A DNA stretch of 45,046 nt. Source: Dehalococcoidales bacterium (lineage in GTDB: Bacteria; Chloroflexota; Dehalococcoidia; Dehalococcoidales; UBA2162). The stretch lies in assembly GCA_030690265.1 (NCBI GenBank), contig JAUYHA010000085.1, positions 1 to 45,046 on the forward strand, written 5' to 3'. A program made the translations under genes and the position numbers. The notes under the pieces were generated by a model, which worked only from the letters and a program-made list of their open reading frames with translations, was not told the origin of the DNA and ran no database searches. Positions 13,860 through 21,419 of the stretch are shown piece by piece; positions within the stretch are counted from its first letter, which is position 1, and every line of letters starts with the position of its first letter.

Positions 13860-16451
13860 ATGCAGGAAGGCTCAACACCCATCCGGCGGCAGTACCTCAG
13901 GGTCAAGCGGAAATATCCCCAGGCAATCGTCCTCTTCCGCCTGGGGGACTTCTACGAGACCTTTGATGAGGATGCCAGGATTGTCTCCAGGGAGCTTGAT
14001 ATTGTCCTCACTTCCCGGGAGATGGGTAAAGGCTACCGGGTGCCTCTGGCTGGCATACCCTACCACGCTCTGGATAACTACCTTGCCAGGCTGGTCAATC
14101 ATGGTTACAAAGTGGCTATCTGCGAGCAGCTTACCCAGCCCGGGGAGACCAAGGGCCTGGTGGAACGAGATGTCGTCCGCGTGGTAACACCAGGCACGGT
14201 AGTTGAGCCGGGTCTACTTGACAGCAAGGCAAATAACTATCTGACCAGCCTGGTTTTAGGTGATGATGAGGCGGGTATAGCCTATGTTGATATCACCACC
14301 AGCGAGTTTGCGGCTACCCAGGTACCGCTCAGCCGGATGCTTCCAGAGCTTGAGCGTCTCAAACCATCGGAGATTATTACCCCCGGCAGTCTGGAGCTAT
14401 CCGGGTGGGATTTGACCGCTCCGGTAACTCCTCTTGACGACTACTGGTTCGAGATGGAGATTGCCCGCCAGAGCCTCCTTGACCATTTTAATGTAGCTAC
14501 CCTCGACGGTTATGGAGTTGCCAATCTGCCCCTGGCGGTAAGAGCTGCCGGAGCTATCATTTATTATATACAGGAAACGCAGAAAGGAGCGCTGGAACAA
14601 CTGACCGGTCTTTCCTCCTACTCCACCGATTCTTTTATGGCTCTGGACATAGAGACCCGGGGTAACCTGGAGCTTTTTCGTAGCAGTCGCTCCGGCACCG
14701 CTGCCGGTTCGCTCCTGTCAGTTATTGACCTGACGAAGACAGCTATGGGCAGCCGGCTGTTAAAGAAGTGGCTGAGCCAGCCTTTGCTTGACATAACAGA
14801 ACTGGTCAGAAGACAGGATGCCATCGAATGGTTCCACGGTAATACCCTGGCTCGCAATCAGGCTATCTCTTTGCTGAGCAAAGCGGCTGACCTTGAGCGC
14901 CTGATTAACCGGGTGAGGGGAAACATAGCTAACCCCCGTGAACTGGTCGCCCTCAAACGGGGCCTGGAAATAATTCCCGAACTTAGAACAGCAATCGAGG
15001 CAGGCAGCAGCAACAGTCCGATTGACTGGCTGAAGGAAGAACTGAAACCGCGCCAGGATGTGGTTGAGTTGATTGGGGAGGCAATCGCTGACGAACCATC
15101 AGCCAGTCCCGGTGATGGTAATGTTATCAGGAAAGGCTTTGATAAAGACCTGGACAGTCTCCGGCTGGCGTCTCAGAACGCCCGTCAGTACCTTGCCAAC
15201 CTGGAACGGGAGGAGCAGGAAAAGACCGGGATTAAATCGCTGAAAGTGGGCTATAACCGGGTCTTCGGCTACTATATTGAGGTATCCAAGCCCAACCTGC
15301 CCCAGGTGCCGGAGCACTATATCAGGAAGCAGACGCTGGTTGGTGCGGAGCGCTTTTTTACCCCGGAACTCAAGGAATACGAAACACTGATTTTGAATGC
15401 CCGTGACCGGCTCAGCGAACTTGAGACCAGTCTTTTCCAGCGGGTCTGCCGCCAGGTAGCCACCGCCAGCGAGCGCGTTCTGGCTGTTGCCGAAGCTTTA
15501 GCCAGTGTGGATGTTTTTTCCAGCCTGGCTGAGGTGGCCGGGCGCTACAGTTATGTTCGTCCTGAACTGACCTCTGGTAACGAAATAGATATCAAGGAAG
15601 GGCGCCACCCGGTGGTGGAGCGCAGTCTGGCTGACAGCAGCTTCGTGCCCAATGATACTTACCTTTCCAATGACGATGCCCAGCTTATCATTCTTACCGG
15701 GCCCAATATGGCGGGGAAGTCGACCTACCTGAAGCAGGTAGCCCTGATTGTGCTCATGGCGCAGATTGGCAGCTTTGTGCCGGCCGCCTCAGCCAGGATT
15801 GGCCTGGTCGACCGTATCTTTACCCGTGTTGGCGCCCGGGAGGACCTGGCGGCGGGGCAGTCCACCTTTATGATGGAGATGGTGGAAACGGCCAATATCC
15901 TGAACAATGCCACCCCCCACTCCCTGCTCATTCTTGATGAAATCGGGCGGGGCACCAGCACCTATGACGGGCTTGCCATCGCCCGGGCGGTGGCTGAGTA
16001 CATCCATAACCACCGGGGGCTGGGAGCCAAGACCCTCTTTGCCACCCACTACCACGAGATGGTGGAGCTGGCTAATCTCTTGCCCCGGGTGAAGAACTTC
16101 AATGTGGCGGTAACCGAGGAAAGGGGAGAGGTCATCTTCCTGCGCAAGATTATGCCCGGAGGCGTTGATAAGAGCTACGGCATCCATGTTGCCCGGCTTG
16201 CCGGGCTGCCCAGAGCGGTGGTGAACCGTGCCCACGAGGTGCTGGCGGAACTGGAAGGAGATACCCGCCGGACGGAGCTGCCCCCCAGAAGACGGCGCCG
16301 GAGACAGAGGCAGCCCGTGCAGCTAACTTTTTTCGGACAAAAACCGCCCCTTCTGGAAGAACTGGAAAAACTTGATGTTGAATCCCTCACCCCCCTCGAA
16401 GCCCTCACCAAACTCTACGAACTCCAGAAGAAGGCGAAGGAGGAGGGGTAG
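13860..16451 (+). CDS. mutS: DNA mismatch repair protein MutS
   Basis: An 863-residue mismatch-recognition ATPase. The N-terminal domain has the mismatch-contacting F-x-E motif in LFRLGDFYETFDEDA. Core and clamp domains follow. The ATPase domain has Walker A GPNMAGKSTYLKQ near residue 614, then FMMEMVETANIL, Walker B LLILDEIGRGTSTYDGLAIA and FATHYHEM. The end contains an Arg-rich linker and a MutL/beta-clamp type tail, including QLTFFG. Full length for MutS1. TTG 13854, GTG 13857 and ATG 13860 are consecutive in-frame codons; ATG 13860 is taken. No mutL is adjacent. Convergent with the reverse transcriptase, 36 bases between stops. Confidence 0.97.
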   Translation: MQEGSTPIRRQYLRVKRKYPQAIVLFRLGDFYETFDEDARIVSRELDIVLTSREMGKGYRVPLAGIPYHALDNYLARLVNHGYKVAICEQLTQPGETKGLVERDVVRVVTPGTVVEPGLLDSKANNYLTSLVLGDDEAGIAYVDITTSEFAATQVPLSRMLPELERLKPSEIITPGSLELSGWDLTAPVTPLDDYWFEMEIARQSLLDHFNVATLDGYGVANLPLAVRAAGAIIYYIQETQKGALEQLTGLSSYSTDSFMALDIETRGNLELFRSSRSGTAAGSLLSVIDLTKTAMGSRLLKKWLSQPLLDITELVRRQDAIEWFHGNTLARNQAISLLSKAADLERLINRVRGNIANPRELVALKRGLEIIPELRTAIEAGSSNSPIDWLKEELKPRQDVVELIGEAIADEPSASPGDGNVIRKGFDKDLDSLRLASQNARQYLANLEREEQEKTGIKSLKVGYNRVFGYYIEVSKPNLPQVPEHYIRKQTLVGAERFFTPELKEYETLILNARDRLSELETSLFQRVCRQVATASERVLAVAEALASVDVFSSLAEVAGRYSYVRPELTSGNEIDIKEGRHPVVERSLADSSFVPNDTYLSNDDAQLIILTGPNMAGKSTYLKQVALIVLMAQIGSFVPAASARIGLVDRIFTRVGAREDLAAGQSTFMMEMVETANILNNATPHSLLILDEIGRGTSTYDGLAIARAVAEYIHNHRGLGAKTLFATHYHEMVELANLLPRVKNFNVAVTEERGEVIFLRKIMPGGVDKSYGIHVARLAGLPRAVVNRAHEVLAELEGDTRRTELPPRRRRRRQRQPVQLTFFGQKPPLLEELEKLDVESLTPLEALTKLYELQKKAKEEG

Positions 16452-16487
16452 GCTGATTAGAAGTTCTCTATCACAAAAAATTAGCAA

Positions 16488-18104
16488 TCAGTAAGTGCCC
16501 CAGTCAGGAATATCGAAGGGTGCCCATTCTTCTTCTTCGCAGTATTTGGGTCTTGAAAGACTCTCGACGTAAGATACAGTTTGAGATGTAGAATTATCAG
16601 CACGTGCTATCTGGTAAAGTGGGTCTCGCTCAGCGAGGTTAAGCTGCTGACATGCGATAATAATAGCTCTTTTGACGATGGGGTCTGATTCGGTATTAAA
16701 GCGGCTCATTAATTCGCTTCTTCGGTGTTGGTCTCCAAACTTACCAAGAAGAAGGATAGCTTTTGCACGACAAAGACTATGCCTCCTAAGGTCTTTTGAA
16801 ACATCATCAAAGTAATCTAGGTCACTTGCTATCATACTTCTAGTATTGAATCTTATTAAACAGTCAAGAATCCACATTTCTTGCCAACCATAGATGTTGT
16901 CTTTACCACGAAGAAAAGATATCAAAATGGTTTTTATCTTCTTTGAGTGAAAGTAGCGGAAAAACCTTGAGATATCAACACTAAAACCCGGAAGTCGCTC
17001 AAGATTGGTAGTAAATAGTTTGCTAACCTTACCAATGAATCTACCATCCGCATACTTGCGTAATAATATTAATCTATTGATTATGAAGCTGTGGTGTCTT
17101 TGGTATAGTGGGTCGTCCTTAAAGCTCGAAGCATAGTTGAATATTTTTTTTAAAATGGGGATAGCTAGCTTTACATTTGATGCCCTTTTGCTTCTTACTA
17201 GTTTATTAGCTTTATCCATGTCATTCGAAAGAGGGTCTGGAAGCTGCTGAATTGCTAGGTCTTTGTCCAAAACTTTTGTCTTTGAAGTATTGATGTCCAA
17301 ACCAATATCACGTAGAGCTTTTATTAAACGACCTAAAGCTATCTTAGCTGTTATTTTGTCTTTGGCTACCATCCTGATGTCGTCAGCATAGCGGAAATAT
17401 TCAACACCTGACATTCTAGAAAATTGGTCGTCGACATGGTGAAGGTAAAGGTTGGCGAGTATTGAAGAAGCATCTACACCTTGAGGTATACCGAAGCCCG
17501 AACGCACAGGGTTTTGAGACCATGGAATAAGCAGATTAAAGAATAGCTTGTCAATAATAGCCTCGTCTGTCCTAGTATATGTTCCAAGCAAAGATAATAT
17601 GTGACGATGAAGGATATCCAAATTAATATTTGTATAGTAAGAAGTAATATCAGTAATAACTACATATGCTTCATTTGAGGATGATTGAAGAACCCTCCAA
17701 AATGCGGTTTCGAATTTCTTCCACTGCTCGACACCGGGCATAAGAGTATTTTGTCGACTAAAACGGTTACTAAATACCCTCGATTTTAACTTGGAGTCAA
17801 TTTTCGGACCAATATAGTACGCAAAGGCGTCATAAATAACCCAATCTTCGAAAAGGGGAACAGAACCTGGTCGTATCCAGAAGTTATCGTTTGGGACGTC
17901 GATCATTAGTAGATTCTTCGGGGAGTAAGTAGCAGAGTCAAGGAATATAGTTATATTTTGTAATATATCTTGTTTCCTAAAAGCATAATCACAAAAACTA
18001 AGGGCATCAGGTACGAGTTTGCGACCAGCCCTCTCTTCCTTTAGAACACGATTGAATGATGCTTCTAGAGCTAGAAATCTTGATATTTTAATTCTTCGTT
18101 TCAT
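16488..18104 (-). CDS. Stand-alone reverse transcriptase, probable defence-type (UG/Abi-like)
   Basis: A 538-residue protein with reverse transcriptase motifs in order: motif A VVITDITSYYTNI (catalytic Asp152), motif B GFGIPQGVDASSILANLYL (residues 204-222), motif C YFRYADDIRMV (YADD, residues 239-242), and motif D GLDINTSKTKV (268-278). No group II intron maturase or endonuclease domain follows. Instead, about residues 290-538 look all-helical with HEAT-like pieces (KAILLLGKFGDQHRRSELM, DPIVKRAIIIACQQL). That architecture is known for Abi and unknown-group (UG/DRT) antiviral reverse transcriptases. The catalytic residues are intact. The gene is markedly more AT-rich than mutS beside it, suggesting transfer. 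The subgroup cannot be assigned by eye; a retron-like or domesticated role remains possible. Confidence 0.85.
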   Translation of the reverse strand: MKRRIKISRFLALEASFNRVLKEERAGRKLVPDALSFCDYAFRKQDILQNITIFLDSATYSPKNLLMIDVPNDNFWIRPGSVPLFEDWVIYDAFAYYIGPKIDSKLKSRVFSNRFSRQNTLMPGVEQWKKFETAFWRVLQSSSNEAYVVITDITSYYTNINLDILHRHILSLLGTYTRTDEAIIDKLFFNLLIPWSQNPVRSGFGIPQGVDASSILANLYLHHVDDQFSRMSGVEYFRYADDIRMVAKDKITAKIALGRLIKALRDIGLDINTSKTKVLDKDLAIQQLPDPLSNDMDKANKLVRSKRASNVKLAIPILKKIFNYASSFKDDPLYQRHHSFIINRLILLRKYADGRFIGKVSKLFTTNLERLPGFSVDISRFFRYFHSKKIKTILISFLRGKDNIYGWQEMWILDCLIRFNTRSMIASDLDYFDDVSKDLRRHSLCRAKAILLLGKFGDQHRRSELMSRFNTESDPIVKRAIIIACQQLNLAERDPLYQIARADNSTSQTVSYVESLSRPKYCEEEEWAPFDIPDWGTY

Positions 18105-18269
18105 CTTATGTAAATGTGTTTGAGAACATTGTATCAGAATGATTATTGAGCGTAAAGGTTAGCAAATGAAGCGTTTGGATTTTTAAGAAAGTGGTCAAGA
18201 GTAATAACAATTCATCATACTGCTCACTTAAAACGTTCCCTTTGCTTTGGTATCGACAACCCCATCCCC

Positions 18270-18314
18270 ATTTATCCCCTTCCCCTTGCTAAGGGGAAGG
18301 GGAAGGGGATAAAT
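18270..18314. repeat. Perfect 18-bp inverted repeat (purine/pyrimidine arms)
   Basis: ATTTATCCCCTTCCCCTT (18270-18287) is matched exactly by its complement at 18297-18314, with a 9-base spacer. An alternative shorter pairing inside uses CCCCTT and AAGGGG near the spacer. The arms are pure polypyrimidine/polypurine apart from the AT ends, so both cruciform and unusual duplex structures are possible. It lies 166 bases upstream of the reverse transcriptase start. Confidence 0.85.
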
Positions 18315-18404
18315 ATGAAATCCCTCTCAATCTCCCCCTGTTCAAGCCAGGGGCAAGCTCTTTACGAAAGGGAGAAGCTGACTGGGGTTGTCCGAAAGGA
18401 TGTC

Positions 18405-18560
18405 CCTGTCATTGCGAGGGCGAAGCCCGTGGCAATCCGGGTGGGGAGGGCTCGCCCCTCCCGGATTGCTTCGCCTTCAGACCCGCCTGCCATAGTTCCT
18501 GAGGAACGGCGGGCAGGCTTCGGGGGATTTCTTTTAACTCTAGCACGGCAATGATTGCCA
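18405..18560. repeat. GTCATTGCGAG-type palindromic intergenic repeat
   Basis: The block opens with GTCATTGCGAGGGCGAAGCC, a dispersed intergenic repeat sequence, and contains GCAATCCGGG...CCCGGATTGC arms around 18433-18470 (extended to about 15 bp with one mismatch). A second palindrome, with CCCGCCTGCC/GGCGGGCAGG arms, lies around 18484-18520. A shorter relative with the same GTCATTGC ends is at 33111-33149. No transposase or terminal target duplication was recognised. Confidence 0.6.
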
Positions 18561-18675
18561 TAAGCCTTGCCTGCGCCAGCCTCTGGATAGCGGCTCCCCG
18601 CAAAGTGCAACGGGTACACCGGAAAGCCCAATGACCATAATTCAGCTTACCAACCCCGGAAAAAGAGAAAGGGAG

Positions 18676-18888
18676 TTATATCCAGCTTTTTCTGCCGGCG
18701 AGTACTATCCCTTGAAACAGGAAATAAATAGCAAAGAGGATAGCTACGGTGGCAAGGGTCAGATATCTTCCTGCCGTTATCCCCAGGATTGCCCCTGCCA
18801 GCCAAGAAATGAAGGACAGAACTACACTGAGCAAAGCCGCTGCCGCCGCCAGGTAAGCTAACCTGTGATGTAACTTCTCTACTTGCAT
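18676..18888 (-). CDS. Small two-helix membrane protein (70 aa)
   Basis: The product has an amphipathic basic start (MQVEKLHHRLAYLA) and two hydrophobic helices, about residues 11-36 and 41-62, ending in RKSWI. It is a small inner-membrane protein of unknown role. AGGAG lies four bases before ATG 18888 and only one base before the preceding ATG 18891, so the second ATG is chosen. The gene stands alone between the repeat block and a divergent promoter region. Confidence 0.6.
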   Translation of the reverse strand: MQVEKLHHRLAYLAAAAALLSVVLSFISWLAGAILGITAGRYLTLATVAILFAIYFLFQGIVLAGRKSWI

Positions 18889-19036
18889 CATTCTCCTCTT
18901 TAAAATATTTTATGCTGATTTTACACCGAATTCTCCAGATGGTAAAGACGAAAGATAAAAAAATGCTGAGGTCAAGTTAATACTTCCGGCTCATAGATTT
19001 TATCTGCTGAGCTATTGCCCAATCAATACTCAAAGG

Positions 19037-19066
19037 TTACAATTTAATTGAAGGAGATGCTATAAT
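19037..19066 (+). promoter_or_regulatory. Sigma-70-type promoter for the HesB-like gene
   Basis: TTACAA at 19037-19042 (4 of 6 to TTGACA), an 18-base spacer and a perfect TATAAT at 19061-19066. Transcription would start near 19073, giving a short leader of about 28 bases before GTG 19101. Confidence 0.55.
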
Positions 19067-19100
19067 TAACTTTAAACGGAAATTAGAGAGGGAAAAGGAA

Positions 19101-19373
19101 GTGATAGCCGTTACCGAAAACGCTAAAAAAGTATTGAAAAGCATCTTGTTGTCTAAAGTAGATAATCGTTATGCCTTCCTGAGGTTGTTGTCATCCGGAG
19201 AGGGGGAGCTGGGGTTGGGTATAGACATTGAGCAGCCCGGGGATAACGCTGTGGAATACGAAGGCTCCAAGTTGCTGCTCGTCGACTGCGAACTTGCCGA
19301 TAGCCTCAAAGGGGTCACTCTGGATATTGACCACACTCCGGAAGGGCCCGAGCTGGTTATCATCTGCGGTTGA
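19101..19373 (+). CDS. HesB/IscA-like protein without the metal-binding cysteines
   Basis: A 90-residue protein starting at GTG 19101 behind GGAAAAGGAA. The layout follows the A-type iron-sulfur carrier fold: MIAVTENAKKVLKSIL at the start, FLRLLSSGEGELGLGIDIEQ in the middle, and a late beta strand with GVTLDIDHTPEGPELVI. The conserved cysteines of real carriers (one central, a C-x-C near the end) are absent; the only cysteines are in VDCELAD and the terminal IICG. It may be a degenerate or repurposed HesB-like domain. It has its own good promoter and no Isc/Suf neighbours. Confidence 0.6.
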   Translation: MIAVTENAKKVLKSILLSKVDNRYAFLRLLSSGEGELGLGIDIEQPGDNAVEYEGSKLLLVDCELADSLKGVTLDIDHTPEGPELVIICG

Positions 19374-19386
19374 TGCAGACTGTTTT

Positions 19387-19482
19387 TGTCATCCCAGCCC
19401 CGTATCCCAGTACGGGGTAAACTCTGGCTGGAATCCAGCGGGAGGAAGGGAGTCTGGATTCCGTACCAAGTACGGAATGAAA
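19387..19482. repeat. Palindromic intergenic repeat (CCCCGTA / ATTCCGTAC arms)
   Basis: Between the HesB-like stop and the aldolase stop lies a repeat with CCCCGTA...TACGGGG arms and an ATTCCGTAC-CAA-GTACGGAAT hairpin. The phrases GGCTGGAATCCAG and GGATTCCGTAC recur in related form at 26430-26500 and 29070-29125. It is placed between two converging genes and could act as a bidirectional terminator-like structure, though no T-run follows. Confidence 0.55.
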
Positions 19483-19493
19483 GTCTTTTTCTT

Positions 19494-20501
19494 TCAATAT
19501 TCACGGTACCAGTTTTCCGATACGGCAGCCAGCTTCTGATTATCCAGGCCAGCCTTCTTATACCAGGGTGTGGCATATTTACTGGTTATTTCAATCAGCC
19601 TTTTCAGTCTGTCCACCGCCACGGTTGACAGGTATTTAACTCTCTCCCCGGTATCATCCATACCCATAGCATCCTGCCAGATAGCCCTGCCGCCCAGGAA
19701 ACCCGATGCCCCGGCCTGGCAGGCAATTTCCACCTGACGGTAGAAAAGGTCAAAGTCTACCCCGGCACTGAGTATAACCCACGGGACCTGCGATGAAGCA
19801 TCGAGCTTGTGGCAGAGCTCCATCAGTTCAGACTCATCCTTTTTATAATGTATGTCCGCAGGGAATTCAGCCTTAAGTACATCTATGGGTAAAGCAGTGA
19901 CCTGGCGGGCGGTTTCAATGACAAGCTCTCCCTTCTCTCCGGCAAACTCCTCCGGGTTGTTTACCTCGCTGCCCACCGGGTAGCTTACCGGCTCTACCAG
20001 GAAGGGAATGTCAAATTTGATACATTGTTCGGCAACACTGTTCACCGTGGCTAACTGTTTATCAGCCTGGTCTTTCAAATCAGGACGGTAATAGACCAGA
20101 ATCTTGACCGCCGAGGCTCCCATTCGCTTAATTTTTTCAACCCCCCAGTTATCCAGCAGCTCTGTCAGGCGCTCTTCCTTACCGCCGGTGTAGCCGGTAG
20201 ATTCGATGCTGACTATGAGTCCGGTACCCCTGGGCAGGATGCCCCGGCTGATGCACTGAGCCGCCCCGAATATCGGGTCGAGGAGCACGGCACTGGCATA
20301 TCCCGCCAGGCTGGAGCACAACTCCAGCTTGCGCTCAACCATCTCTTCATAGGTGACTCTCTCCGGGTTCTTACTATTAATCATACCGCGCAGGGAACCA
20401 CGGTGGTCCATAGCGCACATCACAAAAATGCTATCAGGGTTAGCAATCTGTTGCAGATTCCTTATTTTACCGATGGTTAAGTTCTTCATTTTCTTTGACA
20501 T
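19494..20501 (-). CDS. Class I aldolase, LacD-like (tagatose 1,6-bisphosphate aldolase family)
   Basis: A 335-residue TIM-barrel aldolase. The start ANPDSIFVMCAMDHRGSLRG matches the D-H-R-G segment of the LacD/DeoC-type family. Later features are SAVLLDPIFGA, SAVKILVYYRPD, PFLVEPVSYP and LPIDVLKAEFPAD, where the Lys is at the Schiff-base position, followed by VPWVILSAGVDFDLF and GASGFLGGRAIWQDA. These bound phosphate and substrate in characterised homologues. It would cleave a ketose bisphosphate to dihydroxyacetone phosphate and glyceraldehyde phosphate; the real substrate is not certain because no tagatose pathway genes are adjacent. Divergent from the pyruvate-kinase-C-like gene. Confidence 0.85.
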   Translation of the reverse strand: MSKKMKNLTIGKIRNLQQIANPDSIFVMCAMDHRGSLRGMINSKNPERVTYEEMVERKLELCSSLAGYASAVLLDPIFGAAQCISRGILPRGTGLIVSIESTGYTGGKEERLTELLDNWGVEKIKRMGASAVKILVYYRPDLKDQADKQLATVNSVAEQCIKFDIPFLVEPVSYPVGSEVNNPEEFAGEKGELVIETARQVTALPIDVLKAEFPADIHYKKDESELMELCHKLDASSQVPWVILSAGVDFDLFYRQVEIACQAGASGFLGGRAIWQDAMGMDDTGERVKYLSTVAVDRLKRLIEITSKYATPWYKKAGLDNQKLAAVSENWYREY

Positions 20502-20566
20502 TATGAACTAACGAAGGAATTTAAACAAGCTCCTATGAAACCACTTTTACCCCGCTTTGTTTTTTC

Positions 20567-20596
20567 TTGACACATCTTCACTTTGTCTCATATTAT
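20567..20596 (+). promoter_or_regulatory. Sigma-70 promoter for the PK-C-like gene
   Basis: A perfect TTGACA at 20567-20572, an 18-base spacer and TATTAT at 20591-20596 (5 of 6). Transcription would begin near 20603, about 34 bases before ATG 20637, and the leader contains GGAGGA as ribosome site. Confidence 0.65.
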
Positions 20597-20636
20597 TATT
20601 TTTTAAAAACTTAAGAGGAGTCAGGCGGAGGACACA

Positions 20637-21239
20637 ATGGAAAGGAAGATAGTTTATTTTGAAAATGCCGGCAGTGAGAACACTGAGGCAGTCCTCCTCA
20701 TTGCCAAGGAGAGAGCCGATGAACTGGGTATCAGGACTATCCTGGTGGCATCCACCAGCGGACGGACTGCCGCCAGAGCGGTGGAAGTTTTTGAAGGCAA
20801 GAAGGTGGTTGCCGTAGGTCACCCCACCGGATGGAGACAGCCAAATGTTAATTCATTTACCGAGGAAAACAGACAGAAGGTGGAAAGCAGGGGAGGGAAA
20901 GTATTACTGGTGAGGTTTGCCTTTCAGAGGCTTGGTGGCAGCGGGCCCCGGCTTTCTGCTCACGAAGGTGTTTCTCAGCCTGTCTCTCAAGCTCCCGTCT
21001 CCAATGATACTGCCGTAATTGTAAACAGGACACTGCGCCTTTTCGGAGCCGGAATGAAAGTTGCTTGTGAGATTACTATTATCGCTGCTGATGCCGGTCT
21101 GGCACGCACTGATGAGGATGTTATCGTCATATCGGGCACAAATGGAGGCTCCGATACGGCCGTGATGCTCCGGCCGGTCAATACCTGGGACTTCTTTAGG
21201 CTCAGAATTAAGGAAATTCTGTGTAAACCAAAAACTTGA
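20637..21239 (+). CDS. Pyruvate kinase C-terminal-domain-like protein (COG1751 type)
   Basis: A 200-residue single-domain alpha/beta protein. IVYFENAGSENTEAVLLIAK, ILVASTSGRTAARAVEVF and VVAVGHPTG follow the pyruvate-kinase C-terminal domain pattern (the STSGxTA segment binds allosteric phosphate in pyruvate kinase), but no catalytic barrel is present. Such stand-alone domains occur in archaea and anaerobic bacteria and are uncharacterised. The second half has CEITIIAADAGL and DVIVISGTNGGSDTAVML. It has its own strong promoter. It is followed by a solute-binding-protein gene whose probable -35 box overlaps this stop codon. Confidence 0.75.
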   Translation: MERKIVYFENAGSENTEAVLLIAKERADELGIRTILVASTSGRTAARAVEVFEGKKVVAVGHPTGWRQPNVNSFTEENRQKVESRGGKVLLVRFAFQRLGGSGPRLSAHEGVSQPVSQAPVSNDTAVIVNRTLRLFGAGMKVACEITIIAADAGLARTDEDVIVISGTNGGSDTAVMLRPVNTWDFFRLRIKEILCKPKT

Positions 21240-21263
21240 CAAAGACTAATAAAGGTGTAATAA
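21236..21263 (+). promoter_or_regulatory. Possible promoter for the first solute-binding protein
   Basis: A perfect TTGACA (21236-21241) overlaps the upstream stop codon. A 16-base spacer and TAATAA (21258-21263, 4 of 6) follow. The leader to GTG 21420 would be about 150 bases long and contains the start-stop pair described at 21345-21363. Confidence 0.4.
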
Positions 21264-21344
21264 ATATTCTTATTAAAAATTTAGCATCAGGTTAAGCGGT
21301 ATAAGCACGAAATTTGATTACGGGGTACGGGAAAGAAATAAAAA

Positions 21345-21363
21345 GGGAGGTGAAGAAATGTGA
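21345..21363 (+). promoter_or_regulatory. Strong ribosome site followed by ATG-TGA start-stop
   Basis: GGGAGGTGA (21345-21353) is the best ribosome site in the leader, yet the ATG at the ideal distance (21358-21360) is followed at once by TGA (21361-21363). An overlapping GTG at 21360 opens the long frame of the binding protein. Ribosomes could therefore be held at a minimal open frame or slide to the real start. Confidence 0.4.
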
Positions 21364-21419
21364 TAGGAGATTGTGCTATGGGGCTTGGCAAAAAAATTAG
21401 AGGAAGGAAGGGGGAAAGT

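Larger units (their letters stand above)
18105..18675. other. Noncoding, repeat-rich stretch upstream of the reverse transcriptase
   Basis: No convincing gene is present in these ~570 bases. The first 130 bases upstream of the reverse transcriptase start are AT-rich and unique-looking. A very strong inverted repeat (18270-18314) and a GC-rich palindromic repeat block (about 18410-18560) follow. Short open frames across the block are by-products of the palindromes. The position is where some defence reverse transcriptases carry a template ncRNA, but nothing here proves one. Confidence 0.5.

Noticed and set aside
13513-13878. 121-residue minus-strand open frame in the kinase-mutS gap
   Set aside because: It runs through the inverted repeats of the mobile-like element and has low-complexity Ser/Arg content and no ribosome site.
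18315-18630. Short open frames on both strands in the repeat block upstream of the reverse transcriptase
   Set aside because: Their sequences are translations of palindromic repeats, rich in Arg/Pro/Ala, with mirror-image counterparts on the opposite strand.
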